A stretch of DNA of 59,341 nt from Streptomyces mesophilus (GTDB lineage Bacteria; Actinomycetota; Actinomycetes; Streptomycetales; Streptomycetaceae). Numbering within the stretch: the first letter of the stretch is position 1; each line of letters opens with the position of its first letter. The translations under genes were made by a program, and so were the position numbers. Below, one piece after another: positions 25,861-36,206 of the stretch. Below the pieces are notes generated by a model, which was not told the DNA's origin, did not search any database, and worked only from the letters and a program-made list of their open reading frames with translations. Where the stretch lies: the NCBI RefSeq assembly GCF_011044995.1, contig NZ_JAAKZW010000017.1, positions 1-59,341 on the forward strand, read 5' to 3'.

Positions 25861-27663
25861 CTACCCCCCGTACGCCCCCGAGGCCGTGAGCCGCAGGGCC
25901 GTGTCGATCAGGGGCACATGGCTGAACGCCTGCGGGAAGTTGCCCACTTGGCGCTGCAGCCGCGGATCCCACTCCTCGGCGAGCAGCCCCAGGTCATTGC
26001 GGAGCGAGAGCAGCTTCTCGAAGAGTTCGCGCGCCTCGTCGACCCGGCCGATCATCGCGAGATCGTCGGCCAGCCAGAACGAGCAGGCGAGGAACGCCCC
26101 TTCGTCGCCCTCGAGACCGTCCACGCCCGCGTCGTCCCCGGAGGTCGGGTAGCGCAGGACGAAGCCGTCCTCGGTGGACAGTTCGCGCTGGATCGCCTCG
26201 ATGGTGCCGACCACGCGCTTGTCGTCCGGCGGCAGAAAGCCCACCTGCGGGATGAGCAGCAGGGAAGCGTCCAGCTCCTTCGAGCCGTACGACTGCGTGA
26301 ACGTGTTCCGCTCCGGGTCGTAGCCCTTCTCGCAGACGTCCCGGTGGATGTCGTCGCGCATTTCGCGCCACCTCTCCAGCGGGCCGTCCGCGTCCCCGGA
26401 CTCGATCAGCTTGATCGTGCGGTCGACGGCGACCCAAGCCATCACCTTGGAGTGCACGAAGTGCCGCCGTGGGCCGCGGACTTCCCAGATGCCCTCGTCG
26501 GGCTGGTCCCAGTGCGTCTCCAGATAGCGGATCAGCTTGAGCTGGAGCAGCGAGGCGTAGTCGTTGCGCGCGAGCCCGGTCATGTGCGCCAGGTGCAGCG
26601 CCTCGGTGACCTCGCCGTACACATCGAGCTGCAGTTGATGCGCCGCGCCGTTGCCGACCCGTACCGGCCCGGAGTTCTCGTAACCCGGCAGCCAGTCCAA
26701 CTCGCTCTCGCCGAGCTCCCGTTCACCCGCGATCCCGTACATGATCTGCAGGTTCTCCGGATCGCCCGCCACCGCGCGAAGCAGCCACTCGCGCCAGGCG
26801 CGGGCCTCCTCGCGGTAGCCGGTGCGAAGCAGCGAGGAGAGCGTGATCGCGGCGTCGCGCAGCCAGGTGAAGCGGTAGTCCCAGTTGCGGCTGCCACCGA
26901 TGTCCTCGGGCAGCGACGTGGTCGGCGCGGCCACGATCCCGCCGGTCGGCGCGTACGTGAGCGCCTTGAGCGTGATCAGCGAACGGACCACGGCCTCGCG
27001 GTAAGGCCCGTGATACGTACAGTGCTCGACCCATTCACGCCAGAACTCGCTGGTCGCCTCGAGCGCGGCCTCGGGCTCCGACAGCGGCGGCGGCTCCTTG
27101 TGCGAGGGCTCCCAGCTGATCGTGAACGCGATCCGGTCACCGGGGCCGACGGTGAAGTCCGAGTACGTCGTCAGGTTCTTCCCGTACGTCTCCGCCGGAG
27201 TGTCCAGCCATACGGAGTCGGGCCCGGCGACCGCCACCGTCCGCCCGTCCACCTTGTGCACCCAGGGCGTGATCCGCCCGTACGAGAAACGCATCCGCAG
27301 CGCGGAGCGCATCGGCACCCGGCCGGTGACGCCCTCGACGATCCGGATGAGCTGGGGTGCGCCGTCACGCGGCGGCATGAAGTCGGTCACCCTGACCGTG
27401 CCGCGCGGGGTGTCCCACTCGGATTCCAGGATGAGCGAGTCGCCGCGGTAACAACGCCGGTCGGCCGGCGGGGGTTTGTCGTCGGAGCCGTGTGCGGGAC
27501 CCAGGCGCCAAAAGCCGTGGTCCTCGGTCCCGAGCAGGCCCGCGAAGACCGCGTGCGAGTCGAAACGGGGCAGACACAGCCAGTCAAGCGAGCCGTCTCG
27601 GCAGACCAGCGCCGCGGTCTGCATGTCCCCGATGAGTGCGTAATCCTCGATGCGCCCGGCCAC
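25861..27663 (-). CDS. Glycoside hydrolase family 15 protein (glucoamylase/trehalase-like)
   Basis: The 600-residue cytoplasmic protein starts MAGRIEDYALIGDMQTAALV, typical for bacterial GH15 proteins. It carries the family block LPEDIGGSRNWDYRFTWLRD near residue 250 and GIWEVRGPRRHFVHSKVMAW near 400. Members hydrolyse alpha-glucosidic bonds in maltooligosaccharides, dextrin or trehalose; the substrate cannot be decided here. I choose the GTG at 27661-27663 because GGAG stands 7 bases upstream; upstream codons to 27882 look non-coding. The gene stands alone, with pyrG divergent. Confidence 0.9.
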   Translation of the reverse strand: MAGRIEDYALIGDMQTAALVCRDGSLDWLCLPRFDSHAVFAGLLGTEDHGFWRLGPAHGSDDKPPPADRRCYRGDSLILESEWDTPRGTVRVTDFMPPRDGAPQLIRIVEGVTGRVPMRSALRMRFSYGRITPWVHKVDGRTVAVAGPDSVWLDTPAETYGKNLTTYSDFTVGPGDRIAFTISWEPSHKEPPPLSEPEAALEATSEFWREWVEHCTYHGPYREAVVRSLITLKALTYAPTGGIVAAPTTSLPEDIGGSRNWDYRFTWLRDAAITLSSLLRTGYREEARAWREWLLRAVAGDPENLQIMYGIAGERELGESELDWLPGYENSGPVRVGNGAAHQLQLDVYGEVTEALHLAHMTGLARNDYASLLQLKLIRYLETHWDQPDEGIWEVRGPRRHFVHSKVMAWVAVDRTIKLIESGDADGPLERWREMRDDIHRDVCEKGYDPERNTFTQSYGSKELDASLLLIPQVGFLPPDDKRVVGTIEAIQRELSTEDGFVLRYPTSGDDAGVDGLEGDEGAFLACSFWLADDLAMIGRVDEARELFEKLLSLRNDLGLLAEEWDPRLQRQVGNFPQAFSHVPLIDTALRLTASGAYGG

Positions 27664-28102
27664 GTGCAATCTCCAGTCGAACGGCCACTTCCGCCCCCTC
27701 GGGGCGCTTGCATTGCAGTCAAGGGTCGTTGACGAGCACTTGGGTCCGGGGCGGCGGGGTGGTGCCTTGTGCCGGCCGGCTCGCAGCGTATTCCGAGCAG
27801 GATACGCGCACCCTAATGATCTGGACGGGGCCGCGGGCAAAGCGGTTCGGCTGAACGAGTGATGACTTTGTGACGTGCGCATTGTCGGGTACGCGGCGTC
27901 AACCCACGGCCACGGAATGTGGTCGTCCGGTGTGGCTCCCGGGTGGCCGGAAGCATGCCCCCCGTGTCGCTGATACCCTGGTAGCCCGTGGACCGGTGGT
28001 CAAAAAACCCCCGACCGCAGCGACGGCGCCTCCCCTCCTTCTCACAGGAGAGACCAGGAAAAGCCGGCACGCACCCCACTTCGCGACCACGGGAGCCCCC
28101 TC
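27664..28102. other. Divergent intergenic region, GH15 gene / pyrG
   Basis: The 439 bp contain no convincing gene. Near the GH15 start lies a hairpin CGCCCC-CTC-GGGGCG (27692-27706), and TTGACT on the minus strand near 27720 is a possible -35 box without a clear -10. On the pyrG side there is TGATACCCTGGTAG near 27971 and an A-run (28002-28007) after GACCGGTGGTC. I found no terminator hairpin of the kind used for CTP-dependent attenuation of pyrG in Bacillus. Confidence 0.5.
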
Positions 28103-29758
<1,656 letters not shown>

Positions 29759-29777
29759 TCTCCAGGCGATACGGTTG

Positions 29778-29815
29778 CCGGGGTACGGGCCTTTAGAGGC
29801 GCGTACCCCGGTTTC
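29778..29815 (+). terminator. Intrinsic terminator of pyrG
   Basis: A 10-bp stem CCGGGGTACG / CGTACCCCGG (29778-29787 with 29802-29811) has a nested GCCT/AGGC pair in its loop and is followed by TTTCT. It begins 20 bases after the pyrG stop. Confidence 0.88.
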
Positions 29816-29845
29816 TGCATGTGGGCTCGTGGGAGGACGTACAAC

Positions 29846-30472
29846 ATGTCGATCAAGGACACTGCCGAGGAATGGCAGATCACGGCCACCACGACGCCCT
29901 TCACCGGCAACAAGACCAGCGTCCGCACCGACGACGTGGTCATGCCCGACGGGACGGTCGCACGCCGTGACTACCAGGTGCACCCCGGCTCCGTGGCCGT
30001 GCTCGCCCTCGACGACCTGGGCCGCGTCCTGGTGATCCGCCAGTACCGCCACCCCGTGCGCCACAAGCTCTGGGAGATCCCGGCCGGACTCCTGGACGTC
30101 CCCGGCGAGAACCCGCTGCACGCCGCACAGCGCGAGCTGTACGAGGAGGCGCACGTCAAGGCCGAGGACTGGCGGGTGCTCACCGACGTGTACACGACGC
30201 CCGGCGGCAGCGACGAAGCCGTACGTGTGTTCCTCGCACGCGATCTCTCCGAGGCCGAGGGCCGGCGCTTCGAAGTGTCCGAGGAAGAGGCGGACATGGA
30301 GATCAAGCGGGTGCCTCTGGAGGAGCTGGTGCGCGGCGTCCTGGCCGGCGAGCTGCACAACACCTGCCTGGTCGTGGGCGTGCTGTCGCTCGTCGCCGCA
30401 CAAGCCGGTGACGGCCTCGACGCCCTGCGTCCCGCCGAGGCCCCCTGGCCGGCCCGCCCCTTCGCGTCCTGA
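29846..30472 (+). CDS. Nudix hydrolase, ADP-ribose pyrophosphatase type
   Basis: The 208-residue protein has the Nudix box GLLDVPGENPLHAAQRELYE followed by EAHV. The usual Gly of the E-E-x-G end is His here. The layout matches ADP-ribose pyrophosphatases, which split ADP-ribose to AMP and ribose 5-phosphate, and WEIPAGLLDVPGE is the typical stretch. The ATG at 29846 follows GGAGG by 9 bases. A Nudix gene follows pyrG in mycobacteria too. Confidence 0.9.
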   Translation: MSIKDTAEEWQITATTTPFTGNKTSVRTDDVVMPDGTVARRDYQVHPGSVAVLALDDLGRVLVIRQYRHPVRHKLWEIPAGLLDVPGENPLHAAQRELYEEAHVKAEDWRVLTDVYTTPGGSDEAVRVFLARDLSEAEGRRFEVSEEEADMEIKRVPLEELVRGVLAGELHNTCLVVGVLSLVAAQAGDGLDALRPAEAPWPARPFAS

Positions 30473-30676
30473 GGCGCCCGGCCTCGTGAGGTCGCGCGCG
30501 GTGTGACCATCGGCTGATCCGATCGAGGGATCTACCCGCCGCGCTCCCCGGCTTTCGTCACGATGCGTGAACTACGCTCAGGTCGACGGAATACGCCGGA
30601 AACGACCTCGGCGTCCCGTCATCTTCCCCGGCCGCAGCCGCGGCCGTGGCGGTGCGGCTGGACGGGAGCATGACCC

Positions 30677-32701
30677 GTGACGGATCAGGCGGTGGACACC
30701 CACACGGCGGCGGAGGGCGACCTCGAGCGCGGCCGCAGTGCCCCGGCGGAGTTCGTCGGCCGGCAGCGGGAGTTGAAGGAGCTGCGCGCCGACATCGAGC
30801 GCACGGGGCTCGACACTCTCGCGGCCGGCAAGAAGCCGCCCCGCGCCCGTGTCCTGCTGATCGCGGGCCGTCCCGGCTCGGGCCGCACCGCGCTCGCCGA
30901 GGAACTGGCGGGTCAGCTCGCCGGCCGCTATCCGGACGGCGTGCTGCGCGCCAAGCTCGCCGAGCCCGACGGCACGCGAGTGCCCACCGAGCGCACGGCG
31001 CGTGACCTGCTCGAAGCGCTCGACTACCCGACTCCGCCCGGCGCGGCCGAGGACGAGCTCGCCGAGTCGCTGCGGACCGCCCTTTCCGTACGCAGAGTGC
31101 TGATCGTCCTGGACGGTGCGGCCGACGCCGACCAGGTCGAACCGCTGCTGCCGGACTCGCCCGAGTGCCTGGTCGTCGCGACCGCGGAAGGGCCGCTCAC
31201 CGGGATTCCGGATGTGCGCCCCTGCACACTCGGCGGGCTCGACACCAAGTCCGCCCTCGAGCTCCTGAGCGGCTGCACAGGGTCGGTGCGGATCACCGTC
31301 GACCCGCGGGCCGCCGAGTCGCTCGCCGAGCTCTGCGCCCATCAGCCCGCGGCTCTCGTGCTCGCCGGCGGCTGGCTCGCCGCCCGGCCCAAGGCCTCCG
31401 TCGCGGAGCTCTCGAAGGCGCTGCGGCACGTGCCCGACGACGAGACGGCCACCGCGGACCCGCTCGCGCGCGTCTTCCGCTTCGTCTACGAGTCGCTGCC
31501 CTCCCCGGCCGCCCGGATACTGCGACTGCTCTCCCTCGCGCCCGCCGGTCTCGCCGACCCGCACACCGCCTCCGCGCTCGCCGGCTGCTCGGTCTCGGCC
31601 GCGCGGACCACCCTCGAGGACTTCACCGCGCTCGGTCTGGTGCGGCCCGTCGGCGCTCAGCGTGAGCAGTACGAGGTGCCGGGCGCCCTGCACCCGCTGC
31701 TCAAGGCGCTCACCGAAGTCCAGGACCGGCCCGCCGAACTGCAGTTGGCCCGGGCGCGGATGCTGGAGCGGACCGTACGGCTGCTGCAGTCCTGCCGCGC
31801 CGTCACCGAGCCCGACGGGTCGCCGGCCCGCAAGAAGCTCGCCGGACTGCCGCGTGCGCTGCGGTTTCCGAACCCCGCCGCCGCCGCGCAGTGGCTGCGG
31901 CTGCGCCAGCCCGCGCTGCTCGCGTCGGCGCGGCTCGCGGTCGCCGACGGTGAACTCGACACGCTCGCACGGCGGTTGATGGCCGCGCTCACCCGCGCGC
32001 TTGTGGCCCACCGGGGCACCCAGGCGGCCGCGCCCGAGCTGTACGGAATCCACACCCTGGTCCTCGATGTGGCCGCGCGGCGCGAGCTGCCGCGCGAGAA
32101 GGCGGCCGCGCTGCTCAATCTCGCCGATCTGGACGCGCAGACCGGCCGTACCCAGGAGGCGCTCGCCCGCTACCGCAGCGCGCTCGACACCGCGCGTGCC
32201 GCCGCCGACCCGTATGCCACCGGACGCGCCATGGAATCCATCGGCGGCGCCTACCAGGAGCTGGGGGACTGGCACCGGGCCGCCGACTGGTTCGGGCGCG
32301 CGCTCGCCCAGCGGCTCGCGCGCGACGAGCGCGTCGAGGTGGCGCGGCTCTACGGGCGGCTCGGGACCGTGCACACCTATGCGGGCCAGTACGGCGAGGC
32401 GCTGCGCAGCTGGCGCTCGGCCGCGGCCGGCTATCGCAAGGAGGCCGATGTGCCTTCGTATGCAAGGGCGCTGAGCGAGATGGCCCGGGTGCAGGAGTAC
32501 GCGGGCCGGCCCGAGGAGTCGCTGGGCACCTGCCGGCAGGCGGTGGAGTGGGCCCGCAAGGCCGAGGACGTACGGCTGCAGGCCGCCCTCCAGGTGCGGC
32601 TCGCGGACACCCTGGACCGGCTCGGGGACAGTGCCGCGGCCGGCCTGCACAGGGCCGCTGCCGAGCGCATGCTGGGAGAAGAGCTGCACGGAGCGCAGTA
32701 A
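30677..32701 (+). CDS. STAND-type NTPase with C-terminal TPR repeats
   Basis: The 674-residue protein begins EFVGRQRELKELRADIERTG, the usual entry to NB-ARC-like NTPases. Its Walker A is IAGRPGSGRT (about 62-71), with Arg where the catalytic Lys is expected, and its Walker B VLIVLDGA. After a winged-helix-like region (residues about 270-340) come TPR repeats, about 475-660 (ALARYRSALDTARAAADPYA; GDWHRAADWFGRALAQRLAR). The layout is that of SARP-type regulators without the DNA-binding domain. GGGAG lies 8 bases before the GTG. Role unknown; signal sensing or scaffolding is typical for the class. Confidence 0.85.
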   Translation: MTDQAVDTHTAAEGDLERGRSAPAEFVGRQRELKELRADIERTGLDTLAAGKKPPRARVLLIAGRPGSGRTALAEELAGQLAGRYPDGVLRAKLAEPDGTRVPTERTARDLLEALDYPTPPGAAEDELAESLRTALSVRRVLIVLDGAADADQVEPLLPDSPECLVVATAEGPLTGIPDVRPCTLGGLDTKSALELLSGCTGSVRITVDPRAAESLAELCAHQPAALVLAGGWLAARPKASVAELSKALRHVPDDETATADPLARVFRFVYESLPSPAARILRLLSLAPAGLADPHTASALAGCSVSAARTTLEDFTALGLVRPVGAQREQYEVPGALHPLLKALTEVQDRPAELQLARARMLERTVRLLQSCRAVTEPDGSPARKKLAGLPRALRFPNPAAAAQWLRLRQPALLASARLAVADGELDTLARRLMAALTRALVAHRGTQAAAPELYGIHTLVLDVAARRELPREKAAALLNLADLDAQTGRTQEALARYRSALDTARAAADPYATGRAMESIGGAYQELGDWHRAADWFGRALAQRLARDERVEVARLYGRLGTVHTYAGQYGEALRSWRSAAAGYRKEADVPSYARALSEMARVQEYAGRPEESLGTCRQAVEWARKAEDVRLQAALQVRLADTLDRLGDSAAAGLHRAAAERMLGEELHGAQ

Positions 32702-32782
32702 CCGGGCGGTGTTGTGGGTGGCTGGAGCCGATGGCCTACGAAATCCGTAGTGCATTCAGATCAGATTGAAGCTTTCAAAGGC

Positions 32783-32810
32783 TAGACAGCGAGACATCCT
32801 TCATTAGACT
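32783..32810 (+). promoter_or_regulatory. Promoter of the alanine dehydrogenase gene
   Basis: TAGACA (32783-32788), 16 bases, then TAGACT (32805-32810) is a good housekeeping-type promoter in a locally AT-richer stretch, giving a leader of roughly 98 nt. The imperfect palindrome TTGAAGCTTTCAA (32766-32778) lies just upstream and could bind a regulator. Confidence 0.6.
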
Positions 32811-32914
32811 GGCTCCGCCGCCTACTTCTGCGGCCTCTGCCCGCTGCGCTCTCTGCGTTCGGGTTCGTGCGTCTATGCCCGTGAATTTCCCTGAGTCAAG
32901 GACCGTGATCGACG

Positions 32915-34030
32915 ATGAAGGTCGGCATCCCCCGCGAGGTCAAGAACAACGAGTTCCGGGTGGCGATCACCCCCGCCGGCGTGCATGAGCTCGTACGCCA
33001 CGGCCACCAGGTCTTCATCGAGCACGACGCGGGTGTCGGCTCCTCGATCTCGAACGAGGAGTTCACCGCCGCGGGCGCGACGATCCTGCCGACCGCCGAC
33101 GAGGTCTGGGCCACCGCCGACCTGCTCCTGAAGGTCAAGGAGCCGATCGCGGAGGAGTACCACCGCCTGCGCAAGGACCAGACGCTCTTCACCTACCTGC
33201 ACCTGGCCGCCTCCAAGGAGTGCACCGACGCGCTCCTCGAGTCCGGCACCACGGCCATCGCCTACGAGACGGTCGAGACCGCGAACCGCGCGCTGCCGCT
33301 GCTCGCCCCGATGTCCGAGGTCGCGGGCCGGCTGGCCCCGCAGGTCGGCGCGTACCACCTGATGGCCTCCGCCGGCGGCCGCGGCGTGCTGCCGGGCGGC
33401 GTGCCCGGTACGCACCCGGGCAAGGCGGTCGTCATCGGCGGCGGCGTCTCCGGCTGGAACGCCACGCAGATCGCCGTCGGGCTCGGCTTCCACGTGACGC
33501 TGCTCGACAAGGACGTCAACAAGCTGCGCGAGGCCGACAAGATCTTCGGCACCAAGGTGCGCGCGATCGTCTCCAACGCCTTCGAGCTGGAGAAGGCCGT
33601 CCTCGACGCCGACCTCGTGGTCGGTGCCGTGCTCATCCCCGGTGCCAAGGCGCCGAAGCTGGTCACCAACGAGCTGGTGTCCCGGATGAAGCCCGGAAGT
33701 GTTCTTGTCGACATTGCGATCGACCAGGGCGGCTGCTTCGAGGACTCGCACCCGACCACGCACGCCGAGCCGACCTTCAAGGTCCACAACTCGGTCTTCT
33801 ACTGCGTGGCCAACATGCCGGGCGCCGTGCCGAACACCTCGACGTACGCGCTGACCAACGCGACGCTGCCGTACATCGTCGAGCTCGCCAACCGCGGCTG
33901 GGTGGAGGCGCTGCGCCGCGACCCCGCGCTCGCGCTGGGCCTCAACACCCATGAGGGCCAGGTCGTTTACGGTCCCGTGGCCGAGGCGCACGGCATGGAG
34001 CACGTCGAACTGAGCACGCTGCTCGGCTGA
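32915..34030 (+). CDS. ald: Alanine dehydrogenase
   Basis: The 371-residue enzyme interconverts L-alanine and pyruvate plus ammonia with NAD. It begins MKVGIPREVKNNEFRVAITP and carries the substrate Lys in LLKVKEP and the catalytic His in TYLHLAA. The NAD-binding fold is VVIGGGVSGWNATQIAVGLG, followed by the signature NMPGAVPNTSTYALTN. Length and motifs are canonical. It has its own promoter and terminator and no AldR-type regulator next to it. Confidence 0.96.
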   Translation: MKVGIPREVKNNEFRVAITPAGVHELVRHGHQVFIEHDAGVGSSISNEEFTAAGATILPTADEVWATADLLLKVKEPIAEEYHRLRKDQTLFTYLHLAASKECTDALLESGTTAIAYETVETANRALPLLAPMSEVAGRLAPQVGAYHLMASAGGRGVLPGGVPGTHPGKAVVIGGGVSGWNATQIAVGLGFHVTLLDKDVNKLREADKIFGTKVRAIVSNAFELEKAVLDADLVVGAVLIPGAKAPKLVTNELVSRMKPGSVLVDIAIDQGGCFEDSHPTTHAEPTFKVHNSVFYCVANMPGAVPNTSTYALTNATLPYIVELANRGWVEALRRDPALALGLNTHEGQVVYGPVAEAHGMEHVELSTLLG

Positions 34031-34082
34031 ACTGAGCCCAGTTCCCGGTTGATCGGTCAACGCCCCGCGTCAACCTGACGCA

Positions 34083-34116
34083 GACGGCCGGACCTTGTTC
34101 GCAAGGTCCGGCCGTC
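34083..34116 (+). terminator. Terminator hairpin after ald
   Basis: A perfect 15-bp stem GACGGCCGGACCTTG / CAAGGTCCGGCCGTC (34083-34097 with 34102-34116) closes on the very stable TTCG tetraloop, 52 bases after the ald stop. There is no T-run. Confidence 0.85.
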
Positions 34117-34186
34117 CGCGTTCGCGGTGTGTATCCGGTCACTTTGCGAGGGACGATCAACTCGCCTCGAACGTAACTGTTTAACC

Positions 34187-34206
34187 GTTTCGCACACCCG
34201 TGAAAC
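34187..34206. repeat. Inverted repeat GTTTC-N10-GAAAC upstream of the parA gene
   Basis: The right arm reads CGTGAAAC, one half of the ParB site parS, and the left arm GTTTCGCA differs from the other half. The halves are pulled apart compared with a true parS (GTTTCACGTGAAAC). It may be an operator or centromere-like site of the ParA module, but this is weak. Confidence 0.35.
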
Positions 34207-34295
34207 CAGTCGACGCGTCCCCGTACGCCCGCGGTCCACCCTTGACAGGGGGCTGTTCCTTTGCCGACACATCGGGCCGGGTCCGGCGGATTGTG

Positions 34296-34325
34296 TTGCT
34301 GCGGACCGGTGACACGCCATAGAGT
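34296..34325 (+). promoter_or_regulatory. Candidate promoter of the parA cluster
   Basis: TTGCTG (34296-34301), 18 bases, then TAGAGT (34320-34325) precedes the parA start by 75 bases. A separate TTGACA at 34242 has no matching -10. The region 34117-34295 holds no gene; apart from the GTTTC/GAAAC repeat nothing stands out. Confidence 0.4.
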
Positions 34326-34399
34326 CGCCAACCGTCGGCATGGTGTCACGCTGACCTATCGATAAATGTTCCTGGTCACCCAAGGAGGTAAGACGACTT

Positions 34400-35587
34400 G
34401 TGAATGAGTCGACATTTACTCCCGGGGGTGGCCAACCAGGAATGCCTGCGCAGGAGTCGGGCCCCTCAAGGTTCGAAACTGTCGGCGCTGTCGGCTCAGT
34501 CGCCGTACGAACCTTCGCGGAGCGACAGAACACGCAGCGCCCCACGCAGACGCTGAACGCCCACCAGAGCATGGATGGCCATCAAGTGAACGCCATGGCC
34601 GGCGACCGGAGTGGTGAGACCCCGACGCACTTCGCCGACTACGACGAACTGCCCGAAGGGCACTTCTACGACCCCGACGCCGAGTACGAGCCCGACCCCG
34701 AATACGCGGCCACGCTGGCCCCGGACGCTGCCCGCCAGCGCCGGGAGCGTATCGGTCCGACGGGACGGCCGCTGCCGTACTTCCCGATCCCGGGTCCGCT
34801 GACGGACCACGGGCCCGCGAAGATCATCGCGATGTGCAACCAGAAGGGCGGCGTCGGCAAGACCACGTCGACCATCAACCTGGGTGCGGCGCTCGCGGAG
34901 TACGGACGACGCGTGCTGCTCGTCGACTTCGACCCGCAGGGTGCGCTCTCGGTCGGTCTGGGTGTCAACCCGATGGAGCTCGACCTCACCGTCTACAACC
35001 TGCTCATGGAGCGGGGCATGGCGGCCGACGAGGTGCTCCTGAAGACCGCGGTGCCCAACATGGACCTGCTGCCGAGCAATATCGACTTGTCGGCGGCCGA
35101 GGTGCAGTTGGTGAGCGAGGTCGCGCGCGAGTCCACGCTGCAGCGCGCTTTGAAGCCGCTGATGCAGGACTACGACTACATCGTGATCGACTGTCAGCCC
35201 TCGCTCGGTCTGCTGACCGTGAACGCGCTGACCGCCGCGCACAAGGTGATCGTGCCGCTCGAGTGCGAGTTCTTCGCGCTGCGCGGTGTCGCGCTGCTCA
35301 CCGAGACGATCGAGAAGGTGCAGGAACGCCTCAACCCCGACCTGGAGTTGGACGGCATCCTCGCGACGATGTACGACTCGCGCACGGTGCACAGCCGTGA
35401 GGTGCTCGCGCGCGTCGTCGAGGCCTTCGACGATCACGTCTACCACACGGTGATCGGGCGCACGGTCCGCTTCCCGGAGACCACGGTCGCCGGTGAGCCG
35501 ATCACGACGTACGCCTCCAACTCCGTTGGTGCGGCCGCCTACCGTCAGCTCGCCAGGGAGGTGCTCGCCCGGTGTCACGCCGAGTGA
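34400..35587 (+). CDS. ParA/Soj-family ATPase next to scpAB
   Basis: The 395-residue protein has an N-terminal extension of about 140 residues rich in Asp, Glu and Pro. The MinD/ParA ATPase follows: deviant Walker A KGGVGKTT near 150-157, the A' box LLVDFDPQGAL, and Walker B YIVIDCQPSLG. The GTG at 34400 is preceded by AAGGAGG, 11 bases away. ParA proteins normally move DNA or protein cargo with ParB, yet no parB gene is present. A parA gene at this place before scpA is also known in mycobacteria. It overlaps the next gene by 16 bases. Confidence 0.93.
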   Translation: MNESTFTPGGGQPGMPAQESGPSRFETVGAVGSVAVRTFAERQNTQRPTQTLNAHQSMDGHQVNAMAGDRSGETPTHFADYDELPEGHFYDPDAEYEPDPEYAATLAPDAARQRRERIGPTGRPLPYFPIPGPLTDHGPAKIIAMCNQKGGVGKTTSTINLGAALAEYGRRVLLVDFDPQGALSVGLGVNPMELDLTVYNLLMERGMAADEVLLKTAVPNMDLLPSNIDLSAAEVQLVSEVARESTLQRALKPLMQDYDYIVIDCQPSLGLLTVNALTAAHKVIVPLECEFFALRGVALLTETIEKVQERLNPDLELDGILATMYDSRTVHSREVLARVVEAFDDHVYHTVIGRTVRFPETTVAGEPITTYASNSVGAAAYRQLAREVLARCHAE

Positions 35588-36108
35588 GTCTGCCGGGGGC
35601 CGACGAACTGTTCCGTACGACCGGGGGGATGGCGCTTCAGTCCTCGTCTCCACGCAAGCAGACGAACGGTGAGGCGCGGGTGCCCGCGCCGGCCGGCGAG
35701 AGCGATGCGGCGGCCGCGGCCGCCGGCGGAGCCCCGGTCGAGGCCGAACACGCGCCCGCCGACGCGGAGTCGGGTACGGCGTCCCGTACGCGGTCGGCGG
35801 ACGAGCAGTCCGCCGAGGACGCGCCGCGGGGCAAGGGCGCGGCCAAGTCGGACACTTCCGCCGCCCGTAAGCGGGCGCGGTCGGCACGGCGGCCGAGCGG
35901 GCGTGAGCGGCACGACGAGAAGATCACCGTGTACGTCTCCGCCGAGGAGCTGATGGACCTCGAGCACGCGCGGCTCGTCCTGCGCGGGGAGCACGGGCTC
36001 GCGGTGGACCGCGGGCGGATCGTGCGCGAGGCCGTGGCGGTCGTGCTCGCGGACCTGGAGTCCCGGGGCGAGGCCAGCATTCTTGTCCGGCGGCTGCGCG
36101 GGCGGTGA
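35572..36108 (+). CDS. Ribbon-helix-helix-like protein overlapping parA
   Basis: The 178-residue protein has a disordered, Ala/Glu/Ser-rich N-terminal 110 residues with a basic patch (AARKRARSARRPSGRERHDE). Its C-terminal domain, about residues 117-178, reads KITVYVSAEELMDLEHARLV and then RGRIVREAVAVVLADL. One short beta strand followed by two helices fits ribbon-helix-helix DNA-binding proteins such as CopG or ParG. The GTG at 35572 lies in the parA coding region with AGGGAGG upstream. Small RHH proteins serve as the DNA-binding partner in plasmid ParA systems without ParB, so this is a candidate partner. Function is inferred from layout. Confidence 0.75.
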   Translation: MSRRVSLPGADELFRTTGGMALQSSSPRKQTNGEARVPAPAGESDAAAAAAGGAPVEAEHAPADAESGTASRTRSADEQSAEDAPRGKGAAKSDTSAARKRARSARRPSGRERHDEKITVYVSAEELMDLEHARLVLRGEHGLAVDRGRIVREAVAVVLADLESRGEASILVRRLRGR

Positions 36109-36206
36109 GTTTTCGGAACGGCGTTCGTGGGCGCCGCTCACCGGGGCGGTAGCCTGCGGGGTGCCCTCGCGGGCCGCCCCCGTTTTCAGCCGCACCTTGG
36201 ACTTCG

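Noticed and set aside
34187..34206. Canonical parS site
   Set aside because: Only one half-site is intact and the halves are too far apart, so it is listed only as a weak inverted repeat.
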